Assembly: GCA_009760885.1 (NCBI GenBank)
Contig: CM019713.1
Span: forward strand, 12,327,274-12,391,273
Direction: 5' to 3'
From: Achatina immaculata
Taxonomy: Eukaryota; Mollusca; Gastropoda; Stylommatophora; Achatinidae
Length of the DNA stretch: 64,000 bases
Under the pieces are notes generated by a model. The model searched no databases and was not told the origin of the DNA. It worked only from the letters and a program-made list of their open reading frames with translations. Positions 10,800 to 23,109 of the stretch are shown here, piece after piece. How positions within the stretch are numbered: position 1 is the first letter of the stretch; every line of letters starts with the position of its first letter. The translations under genes were made by a program, and so were the position numbers.

Positions 10800-11705
10800 A
10801 TTATGGCCCCTTAAATAAGCTCATTCGAGTTTTACATAATACATGCCTGTAGATGTGTTCACCCTAAGTGTTCGGTCATTTTTGTGTGTCATTGAAAAGT
10901 TATTACAGTTTGATTCTTCATTCACTGTGATGTAATTCATATTTTGTGATTGATTTCCACACATTTACTGTGCTAATGTGCATTCTGTTAGTCTTTCAAA
11001 GTGACAAATGACTGTAAATTTATCTATTCATCTTGTACCATGTTGTAGTAATGTTGTAGTAATGAACTGTACTTTGTGTCTGACCTCGTGTGCTCAGGCT
11101 AGAGGAGAGGATGCGGGAATGAGCAAGGCCTGTACCCCCGGGGCCCGTTGTGCTTAAGGGGCCCGGCGGTGTTGCTTTCCCATCTCTTCCTATTAGAGAA
11201 CTTCATGTCACTTCACGAGTGCCACCCAGTCTCTAGGTTTCTAATTTTCTTCAGCCGAGCTTATTGGAAAGTTCAGCGACATGAGGAGCGATATATTGAA
11301 AGGTGGAAACTTCTAAATAAAAAAGCCTAAATAAACATTCAAAATTTAGTTCCGCACAGATTTTTCGTTGAGACTTATTCCTTCAGTTTGTTTCTGAGAC
11401 ATGGTCATTAACAGTCACATAGAGAAATCTGAATGAACTTTAAGACCGCAGGACGTTCAGATCACTTTCTTTCCATGTGCTATTTAGATAGAAATCTCAT
11501 AGTACTCCAGACCACGAAGCCCAGACGGTCACAAAGCGATAACTTAGCTCTCTCGATAAGCCGAATTCTTAACACATCAACTCTAACACCAAAGTCTTAT
11601 CTTTTCTTCTAAAGCCTTTATTATCAACACAAACTGGAGTCTTCTTTCTTTTATTTAAAAGAATTTCAAAATTGTCTCGTCCCGATTAGCTATTTTTCGA
11701 AGGAA
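10800..11705. other. No gene seen
   Basis: 10800-11080 continues the shared unit block (matching unit 3 up to about 61570). The rest, including the GC-rich patch at 11130-11170, shows no recognisable gene or repeat. Confidence 0.4.
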
Positions 11706-11709
11706 AACA

Positions 11710-13545
11710 TCTTATTGTCTTGTCTCATTCCTCTTTTAGGTGTTGAGGGGACAGATAAGTATCTTGATAGAGCTCGACAATATGCTTCATATAGCATGAT
11801 ATTTAATTCTTCTGTAATTTCCTCACTCCATCACCTGCGTAGGAGGCCTCTTCTTCTGTTACCTGCAAAGATTAGTGTGAATATTTTCTGTGGTATACTG
11901 TCATGAGCAGGGCATTTGATTTGCTGTTTTTGGATATTAATACCGGTGTTACTCCACCCTTTGGTCTGATGGTGTCATTTCTTACTTGGTCTCTTCTTGT
12001 CACATTTAGAATTCTCCGTAAACACCTCATTTCTGTCGTAATGATTTTTCTTTTGGTCTTGGCTGTTAGTGTCCATGTTTGATATTGATAGCATAAAGTG
12101 TTGGGATGAAAATTATATTGTACAGTGCCCTTTTAGTTTCAGTTGTGATAATATGTTTTTCATTAAAGGAGTCATTTATCCACTAACCTGATTTGCTTTA
12201 TTGCATCTGTTTTCGGTCTCAGCATCCATCGTTCCTGAGGATGATATTCTTCTTCTTCTTCTTCTGCTTCTATACATAAATATCCTTTATCGTCCCAAAG
12301 GTTCTTCTTAGGATATTGTTCTCGATGTTTTTCACTTGGTGTTAATTTTTCTTTGTTGTACTCCACGTTTCTGATCCATACATGACGGCTGGTCTTATTA
12401 TAGTTTTGTAGATTGTTACTTTAGTGTTTTGGGACAGGGTTTTGGATTTTAACAGGGGTTGCGTTCCAAGGAAAGTATAATTTATTCCATATCTGTACTG
12501 TGCTTTTTAATTTCCTCGCTTACTGTGTTGCTTCTGTTGAACGTTGTGCCTAGATATTTGTATGTTTCTGCTTTCCTAATAATCATATCTCCAACATTTA
12601 TATAATCTGGATCAATTTGCCTCTGGTCTTTTTATATCTTTATAAACTCTGTCTTATCTTGGTTAATGGTCAATCCCACTTTTAGTGCTACATCTTACAA
12701 GTGTATGCAGGTATTGATGACTTCTTGCATAGTTTCCCCTACCAGGTCGATGTCATCAGCGTATCCTAATATTTTAGCTTGCTCTTCTGTACTGGTTTCT
12801 TCTTTCACTTTTATGATTACCTTTTCTAGTACTAGGTTGTATAGTAATGTAGATAATGTATCATCTTGTTTTAAACCAGTTCTTATATAGAAAAGTTATG
12901 ACTTTCTTCCTTTATATATTACTATATTTTGTGCAACCTGCATGCATATTCTGGTCAGATTGATTAATTTGTTAGGTATCTCAAATTCTTTCATAATTTT
13001 CCATAAGCTGATCCTATCTATGCTGTCATAGGCTTTCTTGAAGTCAATGAAGATATTATGTACTTCTTTTCCATATTCCCAGTACTTTTCTGCTCTTTGA
13101 CGTAGATAAAATATTTTGTCTACGGTTGATCTATTCTTCCTAAGATCTGCTTGATAGTCTCCCAGTATGTTCTCGCTGTATGGCTTTAATATATTTAAAA
13201 CTATGATACGAGAGAGTATTTTGTAGCTTGTTTGTAGTAAGGATATTTCTCTGTAGTTTCCACACTTACTCCTATCGCCCTGTTTGAATACTGGGATCAG
13301 TAATGATTCTCTCCATTCACTAGGGAGTTTTTCTTCTCTCCATATTTGCTGTATTAGTGCATATATCTATTCATGTAGATTTGGACCTCCTTCCTTAATC
13401 AGTTCTGCAGCAGTTCCAGCTGAACAAGTTGCTTCATGAAAAACATGATGCTGCAGATGACTTCTTCTAAGTCTGGTAACTCTATTTCAGGTTCACAAGT
13501 CTGTATTTCTTCGCATGGTAATGTGCTTATAGGCTCTTCACAGTT
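11710..13545 (-). mobile_element. LINE family 4 (RTE-like), decayed
   Basis: In minus-strand translation, pieces of one non-LTR element appear in order. Reverse transcriptase motif A (FIDFKKAYDSI) is near 13040 and is followed by IPNKLINL. A YKYLG-type segment near 12560 follows, then a C-terminal part (RRDQ.RNDTI) near 11990. Frames change several times and stops are frequent. The 3' region is the same as in the fragments at 26340, 44535 and 52455. Confidence 0.7.
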
Positions 13546-13554
13546 TAGTATAAA

Positions 13555-13740
13555 GGTAAAGGTAAAATTCCCGTTTCCATGTCATTAAAGCATACTGGGG
13601 AATACGGTGTTAGGCCAGTATTTTCCATGACCTTCGGCACATGAAAGCCTGGCCGCTTTACCTCTCCAGATTTCTCTGGTACCCATTTTTCGAGGCTGGG
13701 TCAACCAGTGGGCCAAACTGATAAAAAGAATCTCGCTCAG
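13555..13740 (-). mobile_element. SINE tail fragment
   Basis: Starts on the plus strand with GGTAAAGGTAAAATTCCCGT and continues with the same order as the tail of the minus-strand SINE at 55282-55560. The head with box A and box B is lost. Confidence 0.6.
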
Positions 13741-13794
13741 TAAAAAAGGAGTTCGTTTATGGTCCTCCTATTGGCTATGTCTTCTGGATGCTGT

Positions 13795-14125
13795 TGTGCG
13801 TTTATCAGTATTTTTCTGGGGTTGGACTGTTGGGCAACTTTGTGGTGGAGATTTTATTATGTATGTTAGCTTCTTTGCAGATGTTGTCAATGTATGTTAT
13901 GAATAGTAAGGGAGATGGCACACAGCCCTGCCTCACTCCAGATTTTATGATGAGTGGTTCAGAGTGTCCTGCGTTTGTTCCAACTGTACACTTTCTGTTT
14001 TCATGTAGGTGTCTGCATAGGTCGATCAGATGTATACTAACTCCATAATGATGTAAGATTTCCTACAGTTTATGTCTATTTACTCTATTAAATGCTTTTT
14101 CTTGATCAACCTTCAAGACGCCAAA
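13795..14125 (-). mobile_element. LINE reverse transcriptase fragment
   Basis: Minus-strand translation gives motif A (VLKVDQEKAFNRV) near 14110 and motif B (SGVRQGCVPSPLLF) near 13930. Only about 110 codons remain. This element differs from families 1 and 2. Confidence 0.7.
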
Positions 14126-14394
14126 ATCGAAATGATTAACTAATTTCGTTCGTGAAAAGAGCTCGACAAGAAGAATCTCATGTCTAAATCGCATGAGTTC
14201 TTACTCCTTTCGGTACCTTCCAAGCCCTACAAATGAAAAGTCAGGTTACATTCGACCTCAAAGACTCCAAAATACTTCACTATTATATACTTTATAATGG
14301 CTTTTATAATAACTTTTTATATTAAAAATCTCGGTCTTCCTCTTGAGAACTAGTCTTTAGATAGGAGAAATGCGACTGTAGTAAAACTGTTCAT

Positions 14395-14750
14395 AGTAAT
14401 GAAAGTAGATGGAGGTATATGGTTTAGTTTTACAAAAAGACAGAAAGAGTGAAGAAAGTGGACAGAAAGAAGAATGGCAGAAAGCAAGATTAGCACACAT
14501 AACTGAAGAGCGTACAGTAGTCCAATATTTTGGCAAAAGCTTTCTTCAAGGATCACACGCAAAAACAACACAACAGATTAAAAATACTAAAAACAGATTT
14601 AAAAATATAGACTTAAGCTTTTTGGTCTTATCGTAGTAAAAAAAAGGCGGGCATAAAATGTGCCCAGATAGACGTAGTAGAACACAAAGTGGAACCCAGC
14701 GATCGGCTGAGAGATGATGCAAAGCGAGGATCACAAAGTGTACTAAATGA
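14395..14750 (-). mobile_element. Penelope-like tail fragment
   Basis: Minus-strand copy of the repeat with a CCAATATTTTGGC motif (14522-14534 on the plus strand) and, further right, part of the GTGGAACCC/CACAAAG hairpin region seen at 5277 and 40017. No coding part is present. Confidence 0.45.
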
Positions 14751-14873
14751 TAAACAACATGGCCTTCTGTTCTACCAGTGAGATATTTTAGCGCACGTGA
14801 TATTATTTAGCTATTTTATAATGACATAGAGACAGCACTAAAACACACAAAGTCACATGAAGTTACCATAGTC

Positions 14874-16574
14874 ATGGGAGATTTTAATGCCAAAGTTGGT
14901 AAAGGAAGAACTTCAGACATCGTTGGTGACTATGGACTGGGGGAGAGGAATGACAGAGGTTATAAATTAATTGAATGGGCAAGAATACACAGCATGGTTG
15001 TAGGAAACACCTGGTTTAAACAACATCCTCGAAGACTGGCAACGTGGTGCAGTCCAGACAAAAAGACTTTTAACCAGATAGACTACATATTAATCAACAA
15101 ACGATTCCGCAATGCATTACTGACAACAAAAACCATGCAAGGAGCTGACTGCAATAGTGACCATGATCCACTCTGTGGAAAAGTTAGAATAAAACTAAAG
15201 AAAGCAGGCAGAAAAGTGAGAAACATCAAACTGAATACAGAACTTCTTAAAAATGACCAAGAACTGAGAGAACAATACAAAGTTATTATAACAAATAGAT
15301 ACAATGCAATAGCAAAGATAAATAATAGAGATGAACAATGGGAAATGTTAAGAGATTCTATCCACCAAACTGTTAAGGAGATAATACCACCAAAAAAAGA
15401 AGCCCCTAAAAATAAATGGGTGACAGACGACATCTTAGGACTGATGGACAAGAGGAGGAGGAGTAAAAATAAAGAGAAAAAATATAACAAGATAAATAAA
15501 GAAATAAGACGCAAATGGAGAGAAACAAAAGAAGTGTGGTTAAATGAGCAGTGCAGACAGATAGAGGACTCTCATATTAAAGACAGCAAAAACATGCACA
15601 AACGAATTAATGAACTCACAGGCAGGAAAACAAAATATACCACAGGATGCCTGAAATCGAAAGAAGGTAAAATGTTAATGGGAAAAGAAGACATTGTGGA
15701 CAGGTGGACAGAGTATATCGGTGAGCTATATGGAGGAGAAAGACCAGAATTAACACCAGATACTGAAAACTGTGAGGGACCACCAATACTTGAAGATGAA
15801 ATCATAGATGCCATCAAACACATGAAGAAAGGAAAAGTGACTGGGTCAGATAATATAACAATAGAAGAAATAGAGGCACTAGAGGAGACAGGAATAAAAA
15901 TAATAACCAAGTTACTGAATGACATTTACAACAGTGGTTATATTCCCAGTGACCTGATTAAATCCACGTTTATAGCACTACCAAAGAAACCAGGTGCAAA
16001 GGAATGTGACGACCACAGGACTATCAGCCTCTCATGTCACATAACGAACCTACTTCTGAGAACAATTATGAGAAGAACAAGGAAAACGATAAAAATGGAA
16101 ATAGCAGATGAACAGTTTGGATTTGTTGAAGGAAAGGGAATACACAATGCCATTTATGCTTTACGAACACTAATAGAAAGAGCTTTAGAAGTACAGAAAG
16201 ATCTCTACTTATGCTTCATTGATTACACCAAGGCATTTGACAAGGTGAAACATAATGAAATTATTAAAATGCTTGAAGACATCAATATAGACGGCAAAGA
16301 CCTCAGGATTGTAAAACATCTATACTGGCAGCAAGAAGCAGCAGTTCGAGTTGAAAATAGAATTGGAAAATATCAACCTATAAAACAAGGGGTGCGGCAA
16401 GGATATGTACTATCTCCAGACCTTTTTTCTCTGCATAGCGAGAATATTCTAAGAACAATCATCACAGAACCAGGCATACAAATTGGAGGATACAATATTA
16501 ACAACCTTCGGTATACTGACGACACAGTACTGATAGCTGAGAACCAACAAGACCTGCAAAAATCTCTTGGATAA
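14874..16574 (+). CDS. LINE endonuclease-reverse transcriptase, N-terminal and central part
   Basis: 566 codons. Residues 1-9 (MGDFNAKVG) are the catalytic motif of an apurinic-type endonuclease, and SDHDPL near residue 96 is its C-terminal histidine motif. Reverse transcriptase motif A ([12 protein letters not shown]) is near residue 446, motif B ([10 protein letters not shown]) near 505 and motif C near 545, where [10 protein letters not shown] has Thr in place of the usual Ala of YADD. The two catalytic aspartates are kept. The true start is upstream and lost; this ATG is only the first in frame. The frame ends early because of a one-base shift near 16560. The enzyme nicks target DNA and copies its own RNA there. 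Confidence 0.88.
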   Translation: MGDFNAKVGKGRTSDIVGDYGLGERNDRGYKLIEWARIHSMVVGNTWFKQHPRRLATWCSPDKKTFNQIDYILINKRFRNALLTTKTMQGADCNSDHDPLCGKVRIKLKKAGRKVRNIKLNTELLKNDQELREQYKVIITNRYNAIAKINNRDEQWEMLRDSIHQTVKEIIPPKKEAPKNKWVTDDILGLMDKRRRSKNKEKKYNKINKEIRRKWRETKEVWLNEQCRQIEDSHIKDSKNMHKRINELTGRKTKYTTGCLKSKEGKMLMGKEDIVDRWTEYIGELYGGERPELTPDTENCEGPPILEDEIIDAIKHMKKGKVTGSDNITIEEIEALEETGIKIITKLLNDIYNSGYIPSDLIKSTFIALPKKPGAKECDDHRTISLSCHITNLLLRTIMRRTRKTIKMEIADEQFGFVEGKGIHNAIYALRTLIERALEVQKDLYLCFIDYTKAFDKVKHNEIIKMLEDINIDGKDLRIVKHLYWQQEAAVRVENRIGKYQPIKQGVRQGYVLSPDLFSLHSENILRTIITEPGIQIGGYNINNLRYTDDTVLIAENQQDLQKSLG

Positions 16575-16608
16575 AGTCGCCAAAGAAAGTGAATAGAAAG
16601 GCCTTACT

Positions 16609-17286
16609 TTGAACATAAAAAAGACAGAGACTATGGTTATATCTAAGAAACAGAATCCACCAGCATGCAGTATTAAATTAAACGGAACTATTCTAAAGCA
16701 GGTGCAGAAATTCAAATACGTTGGACCAGTAATAACTTCAGATGGGAAATGCAGAACAGAAATTAGGAACAGAATAGACCAAGCAAAGACTGCATTTCAG
16801 AGAATGAGAAACATATTAACCAACACATCCTTATCAATGAATGTTAGAAAACGAGTCCTAAAATGCTATATTGAACCTATCTTGTTATATGGAAGTGAAT
16901 CATGGACAATAGGCAAGTCAGCACAAAAATCATTGGAAGCAGCAGAAATGTGGTTTATTAGAAGAATGTTGCGAATCCCCTGGACAGCAAAAATAACTAA
17001 TGAAGAATGTAGGAGAAGAGCTGGAGAGACAAAAAACCTTGTCAAAAAGATAAGAGAGAGACAATGTACTTTCATAGGACATGCAATGAGAAGAGGGGGC
17101 ATTGAAAATATTATAACAACAGGAAAAATAGAAGGAAGAAGATCAAGAGGAAGACCAAGAGAAATGATACTGGACAGTCTGATGAGATGGTGTGAGAGGA
17201 GATCACCAACTGAGCTGATGGCCTGCATGAAGGATTGTGTACTCTGGAGAAGCATAATAGCCAACGCCAGTCGGCACGGCACATGA
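16609..17286 (+). CDS. LINE reverse transcriptase, C-terminal part
   Basis: 225 codons that continue the preceding frame after a one-base shift and one stop. It contains the NIKKTETMVISK segment that follows motif C, the KYVGPVITSDG loop, ILLYGSESWT, and a basic GRRSRGRPREMILD block before the C-terminus. This order is standard for the thumb and C-terminal regions of RTE-like LINEs. The ATG at 16609 is internal to the ancestral protein and not a real start. Confidence 0.85.
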   Translation: MNIKKTETMVISKKQNPPACSIKLNGTILKQVQKFKYVGPVITSDGKCRTEIRNRIDQAKTAFQRMRNILTNTSLSMNVRKRVLKCYIEPILLYGSESWTIGKSAQKSLEAAEMWFIRRMLRIPWTAKITNEECRRRAGETKNLVKKIRERQCTFIGHAMRRGGIENIITTGKIEGRRSRGRPREMILDSLMRWCERRSPTELMACMKDCVLWRSIIANASRHGT

Positions 17287-17548
17287 TGATGATGATGTTA
17301 TTAGTTTGCATCTGAAATAATTGTGGTCTTCAGTCTTCTGTATGTTTTCCCTACATAACTTGCACTGGCTTGGTTTATTTGTAATGTATGCTAAAGGTGT
17401 CATGTTCAGCAGTTATCTGTAAGTTATCTCTTTAGCTATGTGTGTAATCCCAGTGAAGTGTACATTTCGGAATGTTTGGGTATAGTCAGTGATGAAGTAG
17501 GTGTATCCTCTTTCGACACTTAAGTGTAGTGATGGTTCTTGTTCGCTG

Positions 17549-17905
17549 ACTTTCATTCATTCCTTTGCATGTCCCTTGCGGAACTTTGCCTCCCAAACAG
17601 CACTCCTGTAGGCCTCTCGGTTGTGAGCAAGATGACCTGCTGCTGCTGCATCCATTTCCAGATCATCAACGATGTCTTGCAGCCATCTTCGTGTCGGTCT
17701 TCCTCTCTTTCTTTTTCCCACTATGTATCCCTCCAATATGGTCTTCTCTAAATTATCATGACGTTTAATGTGGCCAAAATATTTAAGTTTTCTCTCTTTA
17801 ATCCTCTTTACTAGCCAGCCTTCATCAATATTAAGCTCTTGCAGTATAGATATATTTGTTCGTTTTTGTGTCCACGATATTTGGAGAACTCTTCTATAGC
17901 TGACT
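17549..17905 (-). mobile_element. LINE family 1, 3'-end fragment
   Basis: Plus strand begins with the CATTCATTCC tail complement, then the C-terminal coding end of family 1, nearly identical to 8163-8520. It stops abruptly at about 17905 (5' truncation). Confidence 0.85.
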
Positions 17906-18767
17906 AGCTGTTTGTAAATACCAGAAGTTTTCTTGTGTACTAAGTGTTCGTGTTTTGTTAAGATTTATATGCATTTTTTGTAGAAAAGACATAGTGTTAC
18001 AACATAATGAGACTGTGTATTGGTGATTGTACAAAGCGAAGATAATCTAAGTCCTATATAAGTGAGCGCTAGTGCTTTGTTTGTGTGGCTCTTTGTTGAT
18101 GTTTCCTATATAATTAATACATAATTTTTGTATTTTTGTAGCCATGTCTTATAGTGCAATGCCATCTTTTTTTCTTTCTTTTTTGCATCAGTATAATTTT
18201 GTTGCTATGTCTTATAGTGTTATGCCATCTCATTTCATGTCTTACACGTGTAAATAATGGCTGAAAGATTTAATAGCAGTCCTGTGTTGAGACATATGGA
18301 AAAGAACGGGGAAACTATCATTTCTCTTATATATGTAAATCGTTACTCACATTTACCAAGGGCAATAACTCGTGGAGTCAGTTCCATGAGTATTTCCGAA
18401 GTGGGTACCCGAAAGAATCTATTGTGTAAAGAAAAAGAAAGCTAAAGCCGAGAATAACCAGCTCTAACGATCAATGCTGAAGTTGATGATAATGATGAAG
18501 TAGTATAATCGAAGTACAGAGCGGTATAAAATTCTAGCCCAGACAGGCTCTAACAAAGAAAAACATTATTTTTCCTGTAAACAGTGGTTTTCAAAAAGTT
18601 TCCTCTTTGTCATGTTGCCATGGCCCAATGGGATAACTCTGCTGAGTATTTGTATACAGTTTGTGTATTATTCAGTTTTGTCCCTTGTATCAAGGATTTC
18701 AGGAAGTCTCTGTTTCTGGCTAGGACGAGAGTTTTAGAAGTCAGAGAGTGAGAGAGAGAGAGAGAGA

Positions 18768-18805
<38 letters not shown>

Positions 18806-20515
18806 GAGTACTGGTTACTGAAGTAGTGTATGCTTGTATCTTGAGCTGTCTGTAAGTGAAGTTGTTGCACTGTTTAGAAATGTGAAATTGTATTGGATTT
18901 TGCAAAATATGTCTTATCGACTGATGTTGCGAGTGTCTGGAATGGCTATTGGTCGAGCAATGGTAGATTCATCGTCAAGGTTTTATATTGATGAAGTCGG
19001 CCCGACTAAGATTTGTTGTTGTTGGTCGTCCTAACTACTCGTCATAGTCATCATTATCGTCAAGTTCCATTCAATAAACATCTTGTTGTGTTGTCAACGC
19101 CAGACTTGCTTGTATAGTGCTGTATCAATAATGAGCCTGGTCTAATCTGAATCAATGTTTAACTACGTCAGATATTGAATTCAGATAAATAGGAAGAAGA
19201 TAGAGACTGTGGTAGTATATTGTTAAGATAATTAAAGATCGATATTTTGTAGGCGAAGGGAAGTAATAAAATTTAAAAGTAAAGGCAGTTGATTCAGTCC
19301 CTTGTTGTAATATTTTTTTTTTTTTCCACGGGGGGAAAAAGAAAGTTAGTTCCAACTTGACTGGCAATGTAAATTGCCTGGGATATGTGAGGTTAGGTTA
19401 GGGAAAACTTCAAGTGTCAACTTTGGAATGTCTGTTGTTGACTTAGTTTTTAGGAAATTGTTTTAGAAACCAAAGGTTATTAAAAACGTGTAACTTCACG
19501 TGAATATAGTTTTTCATGATAGAACATTCGGGAAGCTTAGGACGATTTTGTAGAGAATATTTAAGGGTCAGTGCAGAGAGAGTCAGTGTCAGCTTTAGTG
19601 TCAGTGTTAGAGTATTAGTGTAAAAAGTCAGTGAAAATGAAGTTCAGAAGTTAGTTTCAGTTCAGTTCTGTCAGAGATGATGTACCTCTGTTTAGCTGAA
19701 ACGCAGTTTTGAGTTTGTATTCCGCATGTGTTGAGATAGACTGGCTAGAGATGTTGTTCTTGAACTGGTCGCTAGTCTGTAGGAGAACTAGTGAAACTAT
19801 AACGTAGGGCTGTAGTATTCTCTTGTTTAAGACAGACATTTGTTATTGTTATATATCAGAAAGGAGATTGTGGTGGGTTTAATTTTTGTTGTTTTTTTTA
19901 AAATTCGTTGTATTGTTAGAATTTTTCAGTAATCCTGTAAGTATGAAATATTTTCTTATTAATTGTTGATACTGGTTTATTCACATATGGCGTAATAACG
20001 CTGGGAATCCTCTGTTGTAATCTTGACAACCCGTGTGGCTTTATTTCATTTTCCATCGTTCAAACTCATTTTCCTCATTAATAAATGTGCTCTGTGTGTA
20101 CTTATTAGTTGGAGTCTTATTGACTTGACGGATTTTTTCTGTTGTAGTTTTGTTATGCGACTGGAAGTCCCGTTGATATTTTCATTTGTGAAAATGTTGT
20201 TTCCCTTGTAGTAGTAGCGAGTCTAGGAATTGTTGTTTCACTTATGGAATACTAAAGTGACCGGCTTGTCTGTTTGTTTTAAAAGTAGTTGAGTAAAATC
20301 TTTTAGGCAACAACAAGTAAACGTAAAAAGCACAATATATCTTCACTTCTTCTTCGTGAGAAATTCTATCTAAGAAGGCACTCCACTTGTTCTTGTTAGT
20401 CTAGATAAGCTAGCAGTGGAGATCCTAGTGTAGTTGGTTCCGTGTAGGTACAGCAGCAACAGCTGTGTCCATGCATATATACGTTTTGCAGGAGGCATAC
20501 GTTGTCAAGACTATA
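17906..20515. other. No gene seen
   Basis: No supported coding frame, RNA gene or recognised interspersed repeat. It includes a (GA)n tract at 18743-18806 and T-rich stretches. It has no obvious partner in the other units and so may be unit-1-specific sequence or an unknown insertion. Confidence 0.4.
18740..18808. repeat. (GA)n microsatellite
   Basis: GA run with rare GT interruptions. Ser-Leu-rich frames on the minus strand come from it. Confidence 0.9.
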
Positions 20516-20518
20516 TTC

Positions 20519-21460
20519 TTATACTAGCTGATTTCCCGGCTTTCCCCGAGTATTTGTTTATCACAATCAACAAAGTTCTATTCATTTCCACAACCTTCTA
20601 AATGGTTCTACAACGTTCTGTTAATTTCCACAGCTTTCTAGAAGGTTCTACAGAGGTCTAATCAGTTCCACAATCTTCTAGAAGAATATACAATGTCTGT
20701 TCATTTCCACAAACTTCTGGAAGGTTCTACAGAGTATAGACGGTTCTACGGAGTTCTACTCCTTCCATTCAACTAAATGTGGGCTTAACTGTCATCAGGA
20801 CTTCACCAATCAGCTTAGCGACCCCGAACACTATGGATTCGACACTAATCTCGGTCAATTTGGATAATTTAATTTTCACCCCCACCCCCCCTCCCCATGC
20901 CGATGGGGCTGAACTTGCGAGTGCCATTGTTCATCTCAGCGGCCCCGAAAACTATGGATTCGACACTAATATCGGTCGTTTTCGATTATTTTTACATGTC
21001 CCCCCATCCCGCCCTACCCCTAGGGTCCCCCCACATGCCGTTGGAGGCTGAACCTGGACTTAAACGGCATCGGGAGTGTCACTATCCATCTTAGCGACAC
21101 CGAAAACTATGGATTCGACACTAATATCGGTTGTTTCGTATATTTTTACATGTCACCTTCATCCCACACCCATCCCTAGGATCCCATTCCGTTGGAGGCT
21201 GAAGTTGGACTTGAAGGGCATCGGGAGTGTCACTATTCGTCTCAGGGACCCTTAAAACTATGGATTCGACACTAATATCGTTCATTTTCGATTATTTTTT
21301 CATGTCACTCTGACCTATAAGAGTCATAGGGGTATCTTAGGGATGATCTGACCTCAACGCTGCACTGTCCAGATCGTAAGTCATATGTGTGCCAAGTCTG
21401 GTTGAAATCACTCAAGTCATTCTAGCGGGATGCTGGAATATACATATATACATACATACA
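20519..21460 (+). mobile_element. Interspersed repeat with internal tandem units
   Basis: It starts TATACTAGCTGATTTCCCGG and ends with a GTCTGGTTGAAATCACTCAA segment followed by a CATA microsatellite. From memory, this start and end style resembles a widespread class of noncoding invertebrate repeats. Inside, a block carrying ACTATGGATTCGACACTAAT occurs four times (starts about 20829, 20947, 21102, 21255), spaced 118-155 bases. No coding frame spans the units. Confidence 0.5.
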
Positions 21461-21545
21461 TATATACATACATACATACATACATACATACATACATACA
21501 TACATACATACATACATACATACATACACACATATATACATACAT
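21437..21545. repeat. (CATA)n microsatellite
   Basis: Tetranucleotide run at the 3' end of the preceding interspersed repeat, probably its tail. Confidence 0.9.
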
Positions 21546-21841
21546 AAACACTTCATTTTTATATATTTATATATATCCAATGACAAAATACACACTTTTT
21601 CGAGCTTAAACGAAAACATGACCACCTTTGGCACCTTCCTACGTGCTCAACATAAAATTTCCATATCGAATAAAATTATCTCATGTCTCCTATTTATACT
21701 ATTTCAATCGATGACGACTGTATTCATAGTTGTGCACACTCTGAGCTGACCGTATACTGACCTTATTTATTCTTTTTTTTAATTGCTTCTGGTATTTAAA
21801 CATTTAGGTTTACTAATCTGTCGTTATACCTACATATACAA

Positions 21842-21945
21842 CAGCACTATATGACTGCATCTAACAGTGTGCCGTATGAATGCATCTATCGGTGTGCTAT
21901 ATGACTGCATATAACAGTGTGCTGTATGACTGCATTTAAGCGCTG
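21842..21945. repeat. 25-bp tandem repeat, four units
   Basis: Units of the type CAGTGTGCTGTATGACTGCA plus TCTAA, with a few substitutions between units. Confidence 0.75.
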
Positions 21946-22054
21946 TTGGCGAGATTCTTCGGCAGCCGTGCGTGGGCCGAAGCTGCTCTCGGCCAATGAG
22001 GAAAAATGCGAATAGGGTTGCTGCACGGCGCCGCCGTGGAAAATGTGATGGAAA
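21943..22054 (+). mobile_element. Modular retroposon, head (H) module only
   Basis: It begins GCGCTGTTGGCGAGATTCTTC and continues with GCCGTGCGTG and a GGCGCCGCCG segment. This is the reverse complement of the right-hand end of the element at 26709-28020. It is the only plus-strand copy in the window and contains one H module. Confidence 0.6.
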
Positions 22055-22404
22055 GGCTTATTCATTCATTCATTTGCATGTCCCTTGCGGAACTTTGCCT
22101 CCCAAACAGCACTCCTGAAGGCCTCTCGGTTGTGAGCAAGATGGCCTGCTGCTGATGCATCCATTTGCAGATCATCAACGATGTCTTGCAGCCATCTTCA
22201 CCTTGGTCTTCCTCTCTTTCTCCCATTATGTACCCATCCAAGACAGTCTTCTCTAAATTATCATGACGTTTAATGTTTCCAAAATATTTAAGTTTTCTCT
22301 GTTTAATCCTCTTTACTAGCCAGCCTTCTTCAATATTAAGTTCTTGTAGTATGGATATATTTGTTCTTTTTGTGTCCATGATATTTGAAGTACTCTTCTG
22401 TAGC
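22055..22404 (-). mobile_element. LINE family 1, 3'-end fragment
   Basis: Tail complement TTATTCATTCATTCATTTGC at the left, then the family 1 C-terminal coding region on the minus strand. It ends abruptly at 22404 against a modular-retroposon fragment. Confidence 0.8.
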
Positions 22405-22603
22405 AAAGGACCATATGAGGTTCCCAATAGGACCACAAAAGGTTCAGAGTATCGCAGGGCTTGAGCCTATATTCTTGGTGGGTCTCGGAAGCGGGATTGC
22501 GTGACACCGTGGTTTTCGTTGCACCAGTTTAGTCTAGAGTTGGACTTTCTCACCGGAAGACCTCGACGTGTTTTAGATATTAGTGTATCCCCGCTGGGTG
22601 TTG
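22405..22603 (-). mobile_element. Modular retroposon, 3'-part fragment
   Basis: Matches 26836-27015 of the complete copy: AAAGGACCAYAYGAGGTT, then GGATTGCGTGACACCGTGG and one M module ending in CCCCGCTGGGTG. The rest of the element is missing. Confidence 0.8.
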
Positions 22604-22706
22604 TTTCGTTTGTGCCAAATTAAAAGCGTGGGTCTTGGTCTGTATAGGGGGTATAGTTGTAAAAGTGAATGTAACAAAGTATTCCATATTAGAAGTATAC
22701 ATTTTA

Positions 22707-22752
<46 letters not shown>
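22604..22752 (+). repeat. Dispersed repeat ending in (AT)n
   Basis: The first 100 bases (GTTTCGTTTGTGCCAAATTA onward) are the reverse complement of about 41185-41280. The tail is an AT microsatellite (22708-22752). Confidence 0.65.
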
Positions 22753-22753
<1 letters not shown>

Positions 22754-22784
22754 ATTTTTAAATTTGAAGATATATACATTTTTA

Positions 22785-23075
22785 CTGCAATTCTTCTTCG
22801 TCTTCTTCTTCTTCTTCTGTTGAGCGGTTGCTGAATTCAGCAGCTTTTGAGCCATTGAGGCTCATTGCTGCAGACAAGACACGTCTCCATTCTTCTCTGT
22901 TCTTGATCTTTCCTTGCCAATTGTTGATTCCAAGAGCGCGTATATCTTCTTCTAGGTTATCTCGCCATAGTTGTCTAGGTCTGTCTCTTGGTCTGTCACT
23001 TCTATATAGGCCATCTTTTTTTGTCTATCCTCCTCCCTTCTTTCTAAATGCCCGAAAACCTGTCTGTTGTGTGTG
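22785..23075 (-). mobile_element. LINE 3'-end fragment with (GAA)n tail
   Basis: Minus-strand translation gives GRPRQLWRDNLEEDIRALG followed by REEWRRVLSAA, a typical LINE C-terminus. The 3' end is a GAA-repeat tail (plus strand TTCTTCTTC, 22791-22817). This is a different family from 1 and 2. The GAA tail is shared with the modular retroposon, so its machinery is a candidate for mobilising that element. Confidence 0.7.
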
Positions 23076-23109
23076 TGTATTTTCTTGATAATGTGTAAAC
23101 TTTGCTGGT

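Larger units (their letters stand above)
14818..17300 (+). mobile_element. LINE family 2, near-intact EN-RT body
   Basis: Non-LTR retrotransposon, RTE-like, 5'-truncated within the endonuclease domain (homology starts about 14818) and ending in an ATG/TGA repeat tail at 17283-17298. It carries two consecutive long frames separated by a single one-base shift in an A run near 16560, plus one stop codon (16594-16596). It is the best preserved LINE coding region in the window. Fragments of the same family are at 4514, 38486 and 44205. Confidence 0.9.

Noticed and set aside
15083..15514. Hydrophobic minus-strand frames opposite the LINE (also 15572-15925, 16866-17282, 38105-38914)
   Set aside because: Shadows of the LINE coding frame on the other strand.
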